Positions 8,283 through 16,687 of a stretch of 64,000 bases of DNA are shown here, in pieces. The notes under the pieces are model-generated. The model was not told the DNA's origin. It did no database searches and saw only the letters and a list, made by a program, of their open reading frames with translations. Source of the stretch: Acidimicrobiales bacterium (GTDB lineage: Bacteria; Actinomycetota; Acidimicrobiia; Acidimicrobiales; Aldehydirespiratoraceae); assembly GCA_040219515.1 (NCBI GenBank), contig JAVJSI010000004.1, positions 1-64,000 of the forward strand, written 5' to 3'. Each line of letters opens with the position of its first letter. The stretch's first letter is position 1. A program made the position numbers and the translations under genes.

Positions 8283-8843
8283 ATGCAGGCCACTGGACAA
8301 CGCAGCAGCCCCACTGGACAACGCACGGATCGCAGCGATGGCACCCCACCGCTCACCATCCGACCGGCCACCGCCGACGACGGCGCCGCCATGTGGGATC
8401 TCGCCCAAGGCGCCGTGGATGACAACTCCCCGTACTCCTACCTTCTCATCGGCGAGTACTTCGGTGACACGTGCGTCATCGCCGAGCGCGAGGGCGACGT
8501 GCTGGGGTTCGTCACCGGATTCCGCCGCCCGGACGAACCCCGCACCCAGTTCGTGTGGCAGATCGTCGTCGGCGAGGCAGGACGCGGCGAGGGCCTGGGC
8601 TCCAAAATGCTCGAGGCCCTGGTCGACGGCCCCGGCCCCGGCACGCCGGCCGACTGCCTCGAGGCAACCGTGACGCCCGACAACGCGGCGTCGCAGGCGC
8701 TGTTCCGGTCCTTCGCCCGGCGCCGATCGGCCGAGTGCGTCGAGACGGTGCTGTTTCGGCGTGAACAGTTCCCCGTGGACGCCGGCGAACACGAACCAGA
8801 GGTGCTGTTCCGAATCGGGCCGTGGCCCGACCGCAGCGACTGA
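8283..8843 (+). CDS. ectA: L-2,4-diaminobutyrate N-acetyltransferase
   Basis: EctA (186 residues) acetylates L-2,4-diaminobutyrate with acetyl-CoA, the second committed step of ectoine synthesis. The GNAT fold is visible: TIRPATADDGAAMWDLA, then the family-specific NSPYSYLLIGEYFGDTC, the acetyl-CoA loop RGEGLGSKML, and LEATVTPDNAASQALFRSFA. The C-terminus ends in EPEVLFRIGP, as in other EctA proteins. ATG 8283 is the only start codon in frame before the conserved domain; it has no clear Shine-Dalgarno. The first 25 residues are poorly conserved and encode a direct repeat (8290-8325). It is the first gene of the ect operon. Confidence 0.95.
   Translation: MQATGQRSSPTGQRTDRSDGTPPLTIRPATADDGAAMWDLAQGAVDDNSPYSYLLIGEYFGDTCVIAEREGDVLGFVTGFRRPDEPRTQFVWQIVVGEAGRGEGLGSKMLEALVDGPGPGTPADCLEATVTPDNAASQALFRSFARRRSAECVETVLFRREQFPVDAGEHEPEVLFRIGPWPDRSD
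8290..8325. repeat. Tandem 15-bp direct repeat at the 5' end of ectA
   Basis: CCACTGGACAACGCA occurs at 8290-8304 and again at 8311-8325. The copies start 21 bp apart, close to two helical turns. It lies in the unconserved N-terminal codons of ectA, giving a TGQR peptide repeat. It may be a chance duplication or a regulator site placed just inside the gene. Confidence 0.6.
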
Positions 8844-8966
8844 CCGCAGCGAGGCTCTCGCCCGAACCGGTCCGGTCGCTCCCATCGGCGCGCCCCACCG
8901 GAGCAACGCACGACTTCCCCCACCCCCCCCATCCCTCGAACAATGAACTCACCCAAGGAGAACCCC

Positions 8967-10255
8967 ATGGAATCGATCGAACAGCACGAGTCGCAGGTGC
9001 GGTCCTACTGCCGCGGCTGGCCCACGACCTTCGTCTCCGGCCGCGGCGCGACCCTGACCGCCGCCGACGGGCGCGAGTACGTCGACTTCTTCGCCGGCGC
9101 CGGCGCGCTGAACTACGGCCACAACGACCCGACCATGCGTGACGCGCTGATCGACTATCTGACCAGCGGTGGCGTGATCCACGGGTTGGACATGGCCACC
9201 GCGGCCAAGGAACGTTTTCTCGACACGTTCCACGATCTGATCCTGGCGCCCCGGAACCTCGACTATGTGGTGCAGTTCCCCGGCCCGACCGGCACCAACG
9301 CGGTCGAGGCGGCTCTGAAACTCGCCAGAAAGGTGAAGGGTCGTGACGGTATCGCGAGCTTCACCAACGGGTTCCACGGCATGACCCTCGGTGCACTGGC
9401 GGTGACCGGCAACGCGATGAAGCGCGAGGGTGCCGGCGTGCCGCTGACCAATACCGTCAACCTGCCGTTCGAGGGGTTCCACGGCAGCGACGTCGACACG
9501 ATCGAGCTGATCGCCCGGGTCCTCGATCAGGACGGCAGCGGCGTCGATCTTCCGGCCGCCGTGATCGTGGAGACCGTGCAGGCGGAGGGCGGCATCCACG
9601 TGGCGTCGATGGAGTGGCTGCGGCGACTCCGCGAGGTCTGCGACGAACTCGACATGCTGCTCATCGTCGACGACATCCAGGCGGGTTGTGGGCGCACCGG
9701 CTCGTTCTTCTCGTTCGAAGAGGCGGGCATCGAGCCCGACATCGTGTGCCTGTCGAAGTCCATCAGCGGCTTCGGGCTGCCGATGGCGCTCACCCTGTTC
9801 CGCCGCGAGCACGACATCTGGATTCCCGGCGAGCACAACGGGACGTTCCGCGGCAACAACGCGGCCTTCGTCACGGGCACTGTCGCCCTCGAGAAGTACT
9901 GGGGTGACTCGGTGCTCTCCCGCGAGACTCAGCGCAAGTCCGCCGCCGTGCGCGAACGTCTCTCGATGCTGGCCGAGGCACACCCCGGCGTCTTCGGCGA
10001 GGTGCGAGGACGAGGACTCATCCAGGGAATCGACAGCCTCTCCGGAGAAACGGCCGACCTGGTGACCACTCGTGCATTCGAGCTCGGCCTGCTGCTCGAG
10101 ACGGCAGGGCCGGACGGTGAGATCACCAAGCTTCTCCCGTCACTGACGATCGAGGACGACCTCCTCGACCGCGGTCTCACCCTGCTCGAACAGGCCGTTG
10201 AGGACGTGGTCGATCGCGAGGGCGCCCGTCTCCTCGAAGTCGCGGAGGCCAACTG

Positions 10256-10256
<1 letters not shown>
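8967..10256 (+). CDS. ectB: Diaminobutyrate--2-oxoglutarate transaminase
   Basis: EctB (429 residues) is a PLP class-III aminotransferase that converts aspartate-semialdehyde and glutamate into L-2,4-diaminobutyrate. The N-terminus [12 protein letters not shown] is the EctB signature. [17 protein letters not shown] binds the PLP phosphate, [17 protein letters not shown] holds the Asp that contacts the pyridine nitrogen, and [13 protein letters not shown] carries the Schiff-base lysine K264. AAGGAG at 8955-8960 sits 6 nt before ATG 8967, so the in-frame ATG at 8943 is rejected. The 123-bp gap after ectA is the only sizeable gap in the operon. The stop shares one base with ectC. Confidence 0.97.
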
Positions 10257-10671
<415 letters not shown>

Positions 10672-10675
<4 letters not shown>

Positions 10676-11589
10676 ACACGTCACCGAGACGAACCGCGGA
10701 CGACCGCTATCCATCCCGCATCGGCGGCTCCGCCGAAATCTCCGAACGCACGGCCCCACTCGTGTGGGGCGACGACGGACCGCTGTCGGGCCACGAGCTC
10801 CGCCGCTACGAGCGCGACGGCTTCCTCATGTTCTCCGGCCTCCTGCCGGAATCGACGGTCGCCGAGTGCCTGGAAGCGGTTTCGGAGCTCGAGCGCGGTG
10901 CCTACTCGAACTCGAGCGCCGAGGTGGCCGAACCCGGCGACGACGCGGCGCTCCGCTCGCTGTTCCAGCTGGACCGACACCCGGCCTTCGCCGCGCTCAT
11001 GGCCCGCCCCGAGCTGGCCGACGTCGCTCGTCAGCTGCTGGGTTCCGACGTGACGATCCACCAGAGCCGCCTCAATCTCAAGCGGGCGTTCGAGGGTCGC
11101 GGCTTCCCGTGGCATTCGGATTTCGAGACCTGGCACGTCGAGGACGGCATGCCCGAACCCCGGGCCGTCAGCTGCTCGGTCGCCCTGACGCCGAACCACG
11201 CCCACAACGGCCCGTTGCACCTCATCGCCGGTTCGCATCGCTGGTTCGTGTCGTGCCCGGGCCGCACCCCGAGCGACCATCATCTCGAGTCGCTCCGCCG
11301 TCAGGAGTACGGCGTGCCCGACGAGAAGACGCTCACCGAGCTCGGTCGACGCGGGTCGCTCGACACGTTCACCGGCCCGGCCGGCAGTGTCGTTTTCTTC
11401 GAGTGCAACGTGATGCACGGCTCGGGCGACAACATCTCGCCCGAACCGCGCACCAACGCGTTCTTCGTCTACAACAGCGTCGAGAACGCCCTCGAGGCGC
11501 CGTACGGCGCCGAGAAGCCCCGGCCCGAACATCTGGCCGCACGGTCCGCCGAGCCGGTGGGTCGATCCGCAGGGAGCTGGCCGTCATGA
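10672..11589 (+). CDS. ectD: Ectoine 5-hydroxylase (Fe(II)/2-oxoglutarate dioxygenase)
   Basis: EctD (305 residues) converts ectoine to 5-hydroxyectoine using O2 and 2-oxoglutarate. The EctD signature [17 protein letters not shown] supplies iron ligands H148 and D150, and the third ligand is H249 in [18 protein letters not shown] and [18 protein letters not shown] match the family. Start is GTG, forming a GTGA overlap with the ectC stop; the stop overlaps the ATG of the aspartokinase gene. Its presence means the strain can make the hydroxylated solute, usually linked to heat or desiccation as well as salt stress. Confidence 0.97.
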
Positions 11590-12962
11590 CGACAGGACTC
11601 AACGACACCATCGTCTGCAAGTTCGGCGGCAGTTCCGTGGCCGACGCCGATCAGATCGTGAAGGTGCGCGACATCGTGGCGGCCGACGAGCGCCGCCGCC
11701 ACATCGTGGTGTCGGCGCCGGGGCGACGCCACGCCCACGAGGAGAAGGTGACCGATCATCTCCTCAACATCGCCACCCACGGCGCGCACTTCGCCGAGCG
11801 TCGTCCGCCGATCGCCGTCGAGGACAGCACGAAAGCCGTCAATACCCGGTTCGGCGAGATCCTCGTGGGCCTCGACCTGCCGTCGGAGCCGATGCTCCAG
11901 GAGTTGGACCGAGATCTCGCCACCGACCTCGAGGGTGCGGCGCGCGTGGCTTTCCTCGCGTCTCGCGGCGAGCACTACTCGGCTCGCATCGTGGCGGCGT
12001 TCCTCACCGCCAGCGAGATGCCCGCGTCGGCGCGCCTGCCCGAGGACTTCGGCCTGCTGGTCGACGGGCCGATGCTCCAGGCCCGCGTCCACCCCGACAC
12101 GTCGGAACGGATCGCGGCGCTCGACGTCACCGACGAGCTCGCGGTGATCCCGGGCTACTACGGCGTGCAGGAGGACGGCACCGTCGCTGTGTTCTCCCGC
12201 GGCGGGTCCGATCTCACCGGGGGAGAGGTGGCCGCCGCGGTGAACGCCGGCAGCTACGAGAACTGGACCGATGTGAGCGGCGTCTTCGAAGCCGATCCCC
12301 GCGTCCTCCCCGAGGCACGGGCCATTCCCCGACTGACCTTCAAGGAGATCCGTCTCCTCGCTTCCAAGGGGTTCAACGTCTTCCACTTCGACGCGATGGT
12401 CAACTGTCGCCGGCGGGGGGTGCCGATCCACATCCGCAACACCAACGACCCCGAGGCGGCGGGTACCCGCATCCTCAACGAGCGGGTGCCCGAAGAGGGC
12501 GTGGTGGGGATCGCCCGCCTCGACGACGTGGGCTACATCTACCTCGAGAAGGACGATCTCAGCATGGAGGTGGGATTCACCGCCTCGCTGCTGCGCATCT
12601 TCCAGGACTTCGGCATCAACACCCACCACTATCCGACCGACCGCGACGACATCGCCGTGCTGGTCGACCAGACGGACCTGAAGGGCAGCATCAACGACCT
12701 ACGTCGGGCCATCGACGAGACGCTGCAACCCGACGCGATGGAGGTGGTCTACAACCTCTCGATCCTCACGCCGGTGGGTCTGGGGCTGAAGCACAACTCG
12801 TCCCCCGTGGCCGACGCCCTCCAGTCGCTGTCGGAACGCAACATCGCCCTGGAGATGTTCCACCAGAGCCCGTCGCAGCTGTGCTTCCACCTCGGTGTCT
12901 CGGGAGCGGCAGCCGACGTCGCGTACCGCGCCCTCTACGAAGCGCTGATCGGCGGCGACTGA
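11586..12962 (+). CDS. ask: Aspartate kinase of the ectoine cluster (Ask_Ect type)
   Basis: The 458-residue aspartokinase supplies aspartyl phosphate for the aspartate-semialdehyde consumed by EctB. KFGGSSVADADQ is the N-terminal kinase signature. VIPGYYGVQEDGTVAVFSRGGSDLTG and YENWTDVSGVFEADPRVLPEA follow, then C-terminal ACT-type segments (SMEVGFTASLLRIFQDFGIN, SERNIALEMFHQ). It closes the operon through an ATGA overlap with ectD, and that position argues for the specialised feedback-tolerant Ask_Ect paralogue rather than the lysine/threonine housekeeping enzyme. No aspartate-semialdehyde dehydrogenase gene lies nearby. Confidence 0.93.
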   Translation: MTTGLNDTIVCKFGGSSVADADQIVKVRDIVAADERRRHIVVSAPGRRHAHEEKVTDHLLNIATHGAHFAERRPPIAVEDSTKAVNTRFGEILVGLDLPSEPMLQELDRDLATDLEGAARVAFLASRGEHYSARIVAAFLTASEMPASARLPEDFGLLVDGPMLQARVHPDTSERIAALDVTDELAVIPGYYGVQEDGTVAVFSRGGSDLTGGEVAAAVNAGSYENWTDVSGVFEADPRVLPEARAIPRLTFKEIRLLASKGFNVFHFDAMVNCRRRGVPIHIRNTNDPEAAGTRILNERVPEEGVVGIARLDDVGYIYLEKDDLSMEVGFTASLLRIFQDFGINTHHYPTDRDDIAVLVDQTDLKGSINDLRRAIDETLQPDAMEVVYNLSILTPVGLGLKHNSSPVADALQSLSERNIALEMFHQSPSQLCFHLGVSGAAADVAYRALYEALIGGD

Positions 12963-12971
12963 GCGAGGCAC

Positions 12972-12999
12972 GAGGACTGGGGCGGAAAGCTCCAGCCTC
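12972..12999 (+). terminator. Hairpin ending the ect operon
   Basis: GAGG-a-CTGGGGC (12972-12983) pairs with GCTCCAG-CCTC (12989-12999), leaving loop GGAAA and one bulged A. It begins 10 nt after the ask stop. There is no U tract. Confidence 0.5.
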
Positions 13000-13197
13000 T
13001 CAGGAGCGGCACAGCCGGTGATTGACGGTGAGTAGCTCAGCGAGTTCCGTCCAGTCCTGGTCCTGCTCGATCGTGAAGCCGACGATGCCCGGTCTCCACT
13101 GCGGAAGCTGGAACGGGTCTCCGACATCCGCGAGCACAAGGCGTTCATCGGACTCGACCTCGGTCGACCATCGCAGCGGGAGGTTGCGGCCGATCGG
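13000..13197 (-). pseudogene. Small minus-strand gene or gene remnant without clear start
   Basis: Reading the minus strand from an in-frame TGA at 13198-13200 down to the TGA at 13000-13002 gives a 65-codon frame with gene-like composition: SDERLVLADVGDPFQLPQW, RPGIVGFTIEQDQDWTELAE and LLTVNHRLCRS. No ATG is present; the only normal start is a GTG at the Val of ERLVLADV (about 46 residues). The text looks like the C-terminus of a longer protein that lost its beginning. No family is recognised. The rest of the 435-bp gap (12963-13397) shows only the ect terminator and the Shine-Dalgarno of the next gene. Confidence 0.35.
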
Positions 13198-13397
13198 TCA
13201 TGGGTCGCGATGCGCCGGCGCGATCGTGCTCATTCCACAACCGTTCCGGGCAGGCATCTGCCTGTCAAGGTTCTCAGTACGCACGACGGACTGCTCGATC
13301 GCGAGGTGGGCCTGGGTCGACGCATCCGAGTCCGTCGCTCGTTGTCACAGGGTCCGGGTAGCTTCTTGCTCGGACTGATCGGCGAGAAGGTAGTGCG

Positions 13398-14369
13398 ATG
13401 ACGGATGCGATCCGGGCGACGGGCCTGGTGAAACGATACGGCGACGTGACGGCGCTGGCGGGGCTCGATCTGGCCGTGCCGGAGGGGACCGTGCTGGCCC
13501 TGCTCGGGCCGAACGGCGCGGGCAAGACCACCGCAGTGTCGATCCTCTCCACACTGCTCATTCCCGACGAGGGACAGGCCACCATCGCCGGGGCCGACCT
13601 GATCTCGGCGCCGGTCACCGTGCGTCGGCGGATCGGTTTGTCGGGCCAGTACGCGGCGGTCGACGAGGTGCTGACCGGCTTCGAGAACCTCGACATGATC
13701 GGTCGTCTCTACCGCATGGGGAAGTCCGCCTCGAAGACCCGGGCCCGCGAGTTGCTCGAACGTTTCGATCTGGTCGAGGCCGGCGACCGTCCGGTGAAGA
13801 CCTACTCCGGCGGCATGCGCCGTCGCCTCGATCTCGCCGGCGCGCTGGTCGCCGAGCCGCCGGTGCTGTTCCTCGACGAGCCCACAACCGGGCTCGATCC
13901 CCGGAGCCGCATCGAGCTGTGGGCGATCATCCGTGAACTGGTCGAACGGGGTTCCACGCTGCTGCTCACCACGCAATACATGGAGGAGGCCGATCAGCTC
14001 GCCGACGACATCGTGGTGATCGACCACGGGCGGGCGATCGCCCAGGGCACGAGTGACGAGCTCAAGACCCAGATCGGTGGCGAGCGCATCGAAGTGATCG
14101 TCGCCGATGCGGCCGATGTCGAAGCCGCTCGCGGCGTGTTGGCGGAGGTAGCGGTCGGCGACGTCGAGGTGACGGAGTCGGCCCGTCGACTTCTCGCACC
14201 GGTGACCGCCGGCGCGGCCTCGCTCACCCGCACGCTGCGCGGTCTCGACGACGCCGGGATCGCCGTCAGCGACATCGGGCTTCGTCGGCCCACGCTGGAC
14301 GACGTGTTCCTCACGCTCACCGGCCACGCCGCCGGAGATGGGGCAGCCGAAGGAGAGGGGGAGTCATGA
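13398..14369 (+). CDS. ABC transporter ATP-binding protein, DrrA family
   Basis: This 323-residue ATPase powers the membrane partner encoded next. Walker A GPNGAGKTT is at 37-45, signature YSGGMRRRL at 136-144, Walker B VLFLDE at 156-161, and the switch region TTQYMEEADQLADD follows. The C-terminal extension (about 225-323, ending RPTLDDVFLTLTG) is typical of daunorubicin-resistance DrrA-type exporters. GAGAAGG 7 nt before ATG supports the start. The stop overlaps the ATG of the permease gene by four bases, so the two form an export unit for a lipid, drug or antibiotic-like substrate that cannot be named. Confidence 0.93.
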   Translation: MTDAIRATGLVKRYGDVTALAGLDLAVPEGTVLALLGPNGAGKTTAVSILSTLLIPDEGQATIAGADLISAPVTVRRRIGLSGQYAAVDEVLTGFENLDMIGRLYRMGKSASKTRARELLERFDLVEAGDRPVKTYSGGMRRRLDLAGALVAEPPVLFLDEPTTGLDPRSRIELWAIIRELVERGSTLLLTTQYMEEADQLADDIVVIDHGRAIAQGTSDELKTQIGGERIEVIVADAADVEAARGVLAEVAVGDVEVTESARRLLAPVTAGAASLTRTLRGLDDAGIAVSDIGLRRPTLDDVFLTLTGHAAGDGAAEGEGES

Positions 14370-15169
14370 GCGCAATCCGCTGGATACTCGCCGACACCGC
14401 CGTCATCGCGAAGCGCAACGTCATCAAGATCGCCCGGGTGCCCGAGGTGATGGTGTTCGTCGTGCTCTCGCCGATCATGTTCGTGTTGCTGTTCGGCTAC
14501 GTCTTCGGCAACTCGATCGTCATCGAGGGCACGAACTACCGCGAGTTTCTGATCGCCGGCATCTTCGCCCAGACGGTCATGTTCGGTGCCACGTTCACCG
14601 GCGCCGGGATCGCGGAGGACATGCAGAAGGGCATCATCGACCGGTTCCGGTCGCTGCCCATGTCGCGTTCCGCAGTGCTGGCCGGTCGCACGATCAGCGA
14701 CGTGATCTACAACCTGGTGTCGCTCGTGATCATGGCCCTCACCGGGCTGCTGGTCGGCTGGCGCATCAGGGGGTCGATCCTCGACGCCGTCCTCGGCATC
14801 CTGCTTCTGCTGCTGTTCGCCTACGCGGTGTCGTGGATCATGGCCTACGTGGGGCTGGTGGTGCCCAGCGTCGAGGTGGTCAACAACGCCTCGTTCATGT
14901 TCATCTTCCCGCTCAGCTTCATCGCCAACACCTTCGTACCGTCCGACGACCTGCCGGGGCCGCTCAAGGCATTCGCCGAATGGAACCCGGTCTCGACCGT
15001 CACCCAGGCATCACGAGAACTGTTCGGCAACATCCCCGAGGGCGTACCCGAACCCGAGGCCTGGCCGCTCGAGAACCCGGTCGTCTACACGCTGATCTGG
15101 GTCGTGCTCATCATCGCAATCTTCGCGCCGCTGTCGGTCGGTCGCTACAAGAAGGCCAACCGGGGCTGA
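14366..15169 (+). CDS. ABC-2 type transporter permease, DrrB family
   Basis: The 267-residue membrane protein has about six helices (near 32-52, 72-92, 113-137, 140-165, 178-200, 235-255). Segments such as FGATFTGAGIAEDMQKGIIDRF and RSLPMSRSAVLAGRTISD are characteristic of ABC-2 permeases that pair with DrrA. SFMFIFPLSFIANTFVPSDDLP is the conserved late loop before the last helix. ATGA overlap with the ATPase gene indicates coupled translation. One ATPase and one permease, each presumably dimeric, would form the complete exporter. Confidence 0.93.
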   Translation: MSAIRWILADTAVIAKRNVIKIARVPEVMVFVVLSPIMFVLLFGYVFGNSIVIEGTNYREFLIAGIFAQTVMFGATFTGAGIAEDMQKGIIDRFRSLPMSRSAVLAGRTISDVIYNLVSLVIMALTGLLVGWRIRGSILDAVLGILLLLLFAYAVSWIMAYVGLVVPSVEVVNNASFMFIFPLSFIANTFVPSDDLPGPLKAFAEWNPVSTVTQASRELFGNIPEGVPEPEAWPLENPVVYTLIWVVLIIAIFAPLSVGRYKKANRG

Positions 15170-15180
15170 CCACAGCCGGG

Positions 15181-15510
15181 CTATGAGACGATCGCGACGC
15201 CACCCAGCTTGTGGTTGGCGAAGCCTTCGACCCTTTCCACGAACTGCGGCGAGCGCCGCAGTCGGGAGGCGATCTCGGCAGTGTCCACGCCGTCGGCGCG
15301 GGCCTTCAGCACGTGGCGCTCGATGGGTCGGAGCGTCCCGTCGTCGGAGTCGAAGGACGACGCATCGCGGTCGATCTTCGTCAGGTCGATGATTCGCTGC
15401 ACTGCGCCGGGGCTGCGGCGAAGTCGCCAGGCGATCTCGTCGGTCGTCATGCCCTGCCGGGTGCGCTTGAGGATCGTGCGTTCGAGGGGGCGGAGATCGT
15501 CGAGACTCAC
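15181..15510 (-). CDS. Tandem helix-turn-helix small protein
   Basis: The 109-residue protein is two copies of the same about 40-residue HTH unit: LRPLERTILKRTRQGMTTDE-IAWRLRRSPGAVQRI and LRPIERHVLKARADGVDTAE-IASRLRRSPQFVERV. Each resembles the C-terminal HTH of sigma-70 region 4 or LuxR proteins (ER-x2-L, EIA-x-L, second helix for recognition). A short acidic linker (DASSFDSDDG) joins them. Start is GTG with AAAGG 8 nt upstream. There is no sensor, kinase or core-binding domain, so it could bind DNA as a pseudo-dimer. It is convergent with the ABC exporter and divergent from hsp20. No named family is recognised. Confidence 0.8.
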   Translation of the reverse strand: MSLDDLRPLERTILKRTRQGMTTDEIAWRLRRSPGAVQRIIDLTKIDRDASSFDSDDGTLRPIERHVLKARADGVDTAEIASRLRRSPQFVERVEGFANHKLGGVAIVS

Positions 15511-15605
15511 AGGTCGGGCCTTTCGGGAGCGGATATCCCGCGTGACCTACCCTGCGGCGCCGAGCGGCAAACACCGTCACATGCACTGCAGTCGCGGTCC
15601 GCGGC

Positions 15606-15631
15606 GTTTAGCGGCGCCCGCCGCCGGGTAG
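15606..15631 (+). promoter_or_regulatory. Stress-sigma (SigB/SigF-type) promoter of hsp20
   Basis: GTTTA at 15606-15610 and GGGTAG at 15626-15631 are separated by 15 nt, matching the GTTT-N14-17-GGGTA pattern of general-stress sigma factors. It lies 44 nt upstream of the hsp20 start, leaving a leader of about 37 nt that carries the Shine-Dalgarno. Confidence 0.6.
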
Positions 15632-15674
15632 CCCTCCATCAGGAGCACGCAATCGACTCGAAAGGATGATTTCA

Positions 15675-16094
15675 GTGTTGTTCCGCTTTGACCCCTTCGA
15701 TCAGCTCGACCGCTTCGGACGCCCCCAGTCGATGCTGGCGATGGACGCCACCCGCACCGACGACGAGGTGAACGTCTACTTCGATCTCCCCGGCGTGATG
15801 CCGGAAGACCTCGACATCACCGTCGAGAAGAACGCCGTCACCATCGAGGCGAGCCGCCGCTGGTTCGACGCAGACGCGAAGACCGTGGCGAGCGAACGCC
15901 CGCAGGGCACCTTCAAGCGTGAGCTGCAACTCGGCGAGCACCTCGACAGCGATGCCCTCAAGGCCAAGCTCGAGAACGGTGTGCTCACCCTGTCCGTGCC
16001 GATCAAGGAAGGCACCAAGCCCCGCTCGATCAGCGTGTCCACACGCGACGGCGAGGCGAAGGAACTCTCCACCAGTTCCGCCAGTTCGGGCTGA
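15675..16094 (+). CDS. Hsp20/alpha-crystallin small heat-shock protein
   Basis: The 139-residue holdase chaperone binds unfolding proteins in the cytoplasm. The alpha-crystallin domain runs from about residue 20 to 125: EVNVYFDLPGVMPEDLDITV, NAVTIEASRRW, GTFKRELQLGEHLDSDALKA and the signature LENGVLTLSVPIKEG. The GTG at 15675 gives the usual MLFRFDPFDQLDR start with AAAGGA 8 nt before it; the ATG at 15666 overlaps that Shine-Dalgarno and is rejected. The C-terminal IxI-type tail is represented by RSISVSTRDG. A stress-sigma-like promoter lies upstream. Convergent with the MarR gene. Confidence 0.93.
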   Translation: MLFRFDPFDQLDRFGRPQSMLAMDATRTDDEVNVYFDLPGVMPEDLDITVEKNAVTIEASRRWFDADAKTVASERPQGTFKRELQLGEHLDSDALKAKLENGVLTLSVPIKEGTKPRSISVSTRDGEAKELSTSSASSG

Positions 16095-16113
16095 TCGCCA
16101 CCACTATCAGCCC
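16088..16113. terminator. Bidirectional hairpin between hsp20 and marR
   Basis: GGGCTGAT (16088-16095) and ATCAGCCC (16106-16113) are perfect 8-bp arms around a 10-nt loop. The hsp20 TGA (16092-16094) lies in one arm and the MarR stop (16107-16109) in the other. Confidence 0.65.
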
Positions 16114-16613
16114 CGCTTGGCCGGGCGGACCTCCGGGTCCGCCCGGTTCGGCGTTTTCGGGTCGGTGGCCGGCGTCCGGGTGAGATCGCCGACCAGTCGT
16201 TCGATCGACGCCGAGAGCGTCGAGAGGTCACCGGCCTGCCATTCCGACAGGGCGTCGGTGAGATAGCCCAACCGGTAGGCGACGACTGCGTCGTAGACGG
16301 CACGGCCGCGCGGCGTGATCGTGACGCTGACGGCCCTCCCGTCGTTTTCGTCGGCGCGCCGCACGACGAGTCCATCGGTTTCGAGTCGGTCGACCTGGCG
16401 ACTGGCCGTGGCCGCGTCCATCGCACACGCCTCGGCCAACGCAGCCACACCCATCCCGTCGGACGAGGACAGACAGCGCAGCACGGCGTAGCCGGCCCGG
16501 GTGACCGCCGCGCCAACGGCCTCCTCCTGACGCGCGTCGAATCGGCGGTTTGCCCCGAGCCGGAACAGCTGCTCGAGAGCACGCTCGACGTCGGCCAGGA
16601 GATTAGATGACAT
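16107..16613 (-). CDS. MarR family transcriptional regulator
   Basis: The 168-residue protein has the MarR winged-helix layout: dimer helices at both ends, HTH at about 55-85 (GVAALAEACAMDAATASRQV-DRLE), and the wing VRRADENDGRAVSVTITPRG with the DxR of the family. It is divergent from the DegT-family gene at 16688. GTCAAT-a-ATTGTC at 16615-16627, a near-palindrome (5 of 6 pairs), overlaps its start and is a likely self-operator. ATG 16613 is preferred; a TTG at 16619 is in frame. Confidence 0.9.
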   Translation of the reverse strand: MSSNLLADVERALEQLFRLGANRRFDARQEEAVGAAVTRAGYAVLRCLSSSDGMGVAALAEACAMDAATASRQVDRLETDGLVVRRADENDGRAVSVTITPRGRAVYDAVVAYRLGYLTDALSEWQAGDLSTLSASIERLVGDLTRTPATDPKTPNRADPEVRPAKRG

Positions 16614-16614
16614 A

Positions 16615-16642
16615 GTCAATAATTGTCAGGGTCATGTATACT
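16615..16642. promoter_or_regulatory. Divergent marR/DegT promoter with MarR-like operator
   Basis: The imperfect inverted repeat GTCAAT-a-ATTGTC (16615-16627) is followed by the -10-like TATACT (16637-16642) facing the DegT-family gene. A perfect 10-bp palindrome GTTGCGCAAC at 16654-16663 lies further downstream in the leader and might be a second site. Confidence 0.45.
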
Positions 16643-16687
16643 CAAACCTAGGGGTTGCGCAACAGGCGTGACAAGAGGGGACACAGC

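Noticed and set aside
8943-8966. ATG at 8943 as ectB start
   Set aside because: AAGGAG at 8955-8960 lies inside that extension and fits ATG 8967; the added MNSPKENP is not EctB-like.
13022-13378. Plus-strand open frame in the ect-exporter gap
   Set aside because: Ser/Arg/Cys-rich composition typical of a shadow; the minus strand there looks more coding-like.
15666-15674. ATG at 15666 as hsp20 start
   Set aside because: It overlaps the Shine-Dalgarno AAAGGA; GTG 15675 gives the usual Hsp20 N-terminus.
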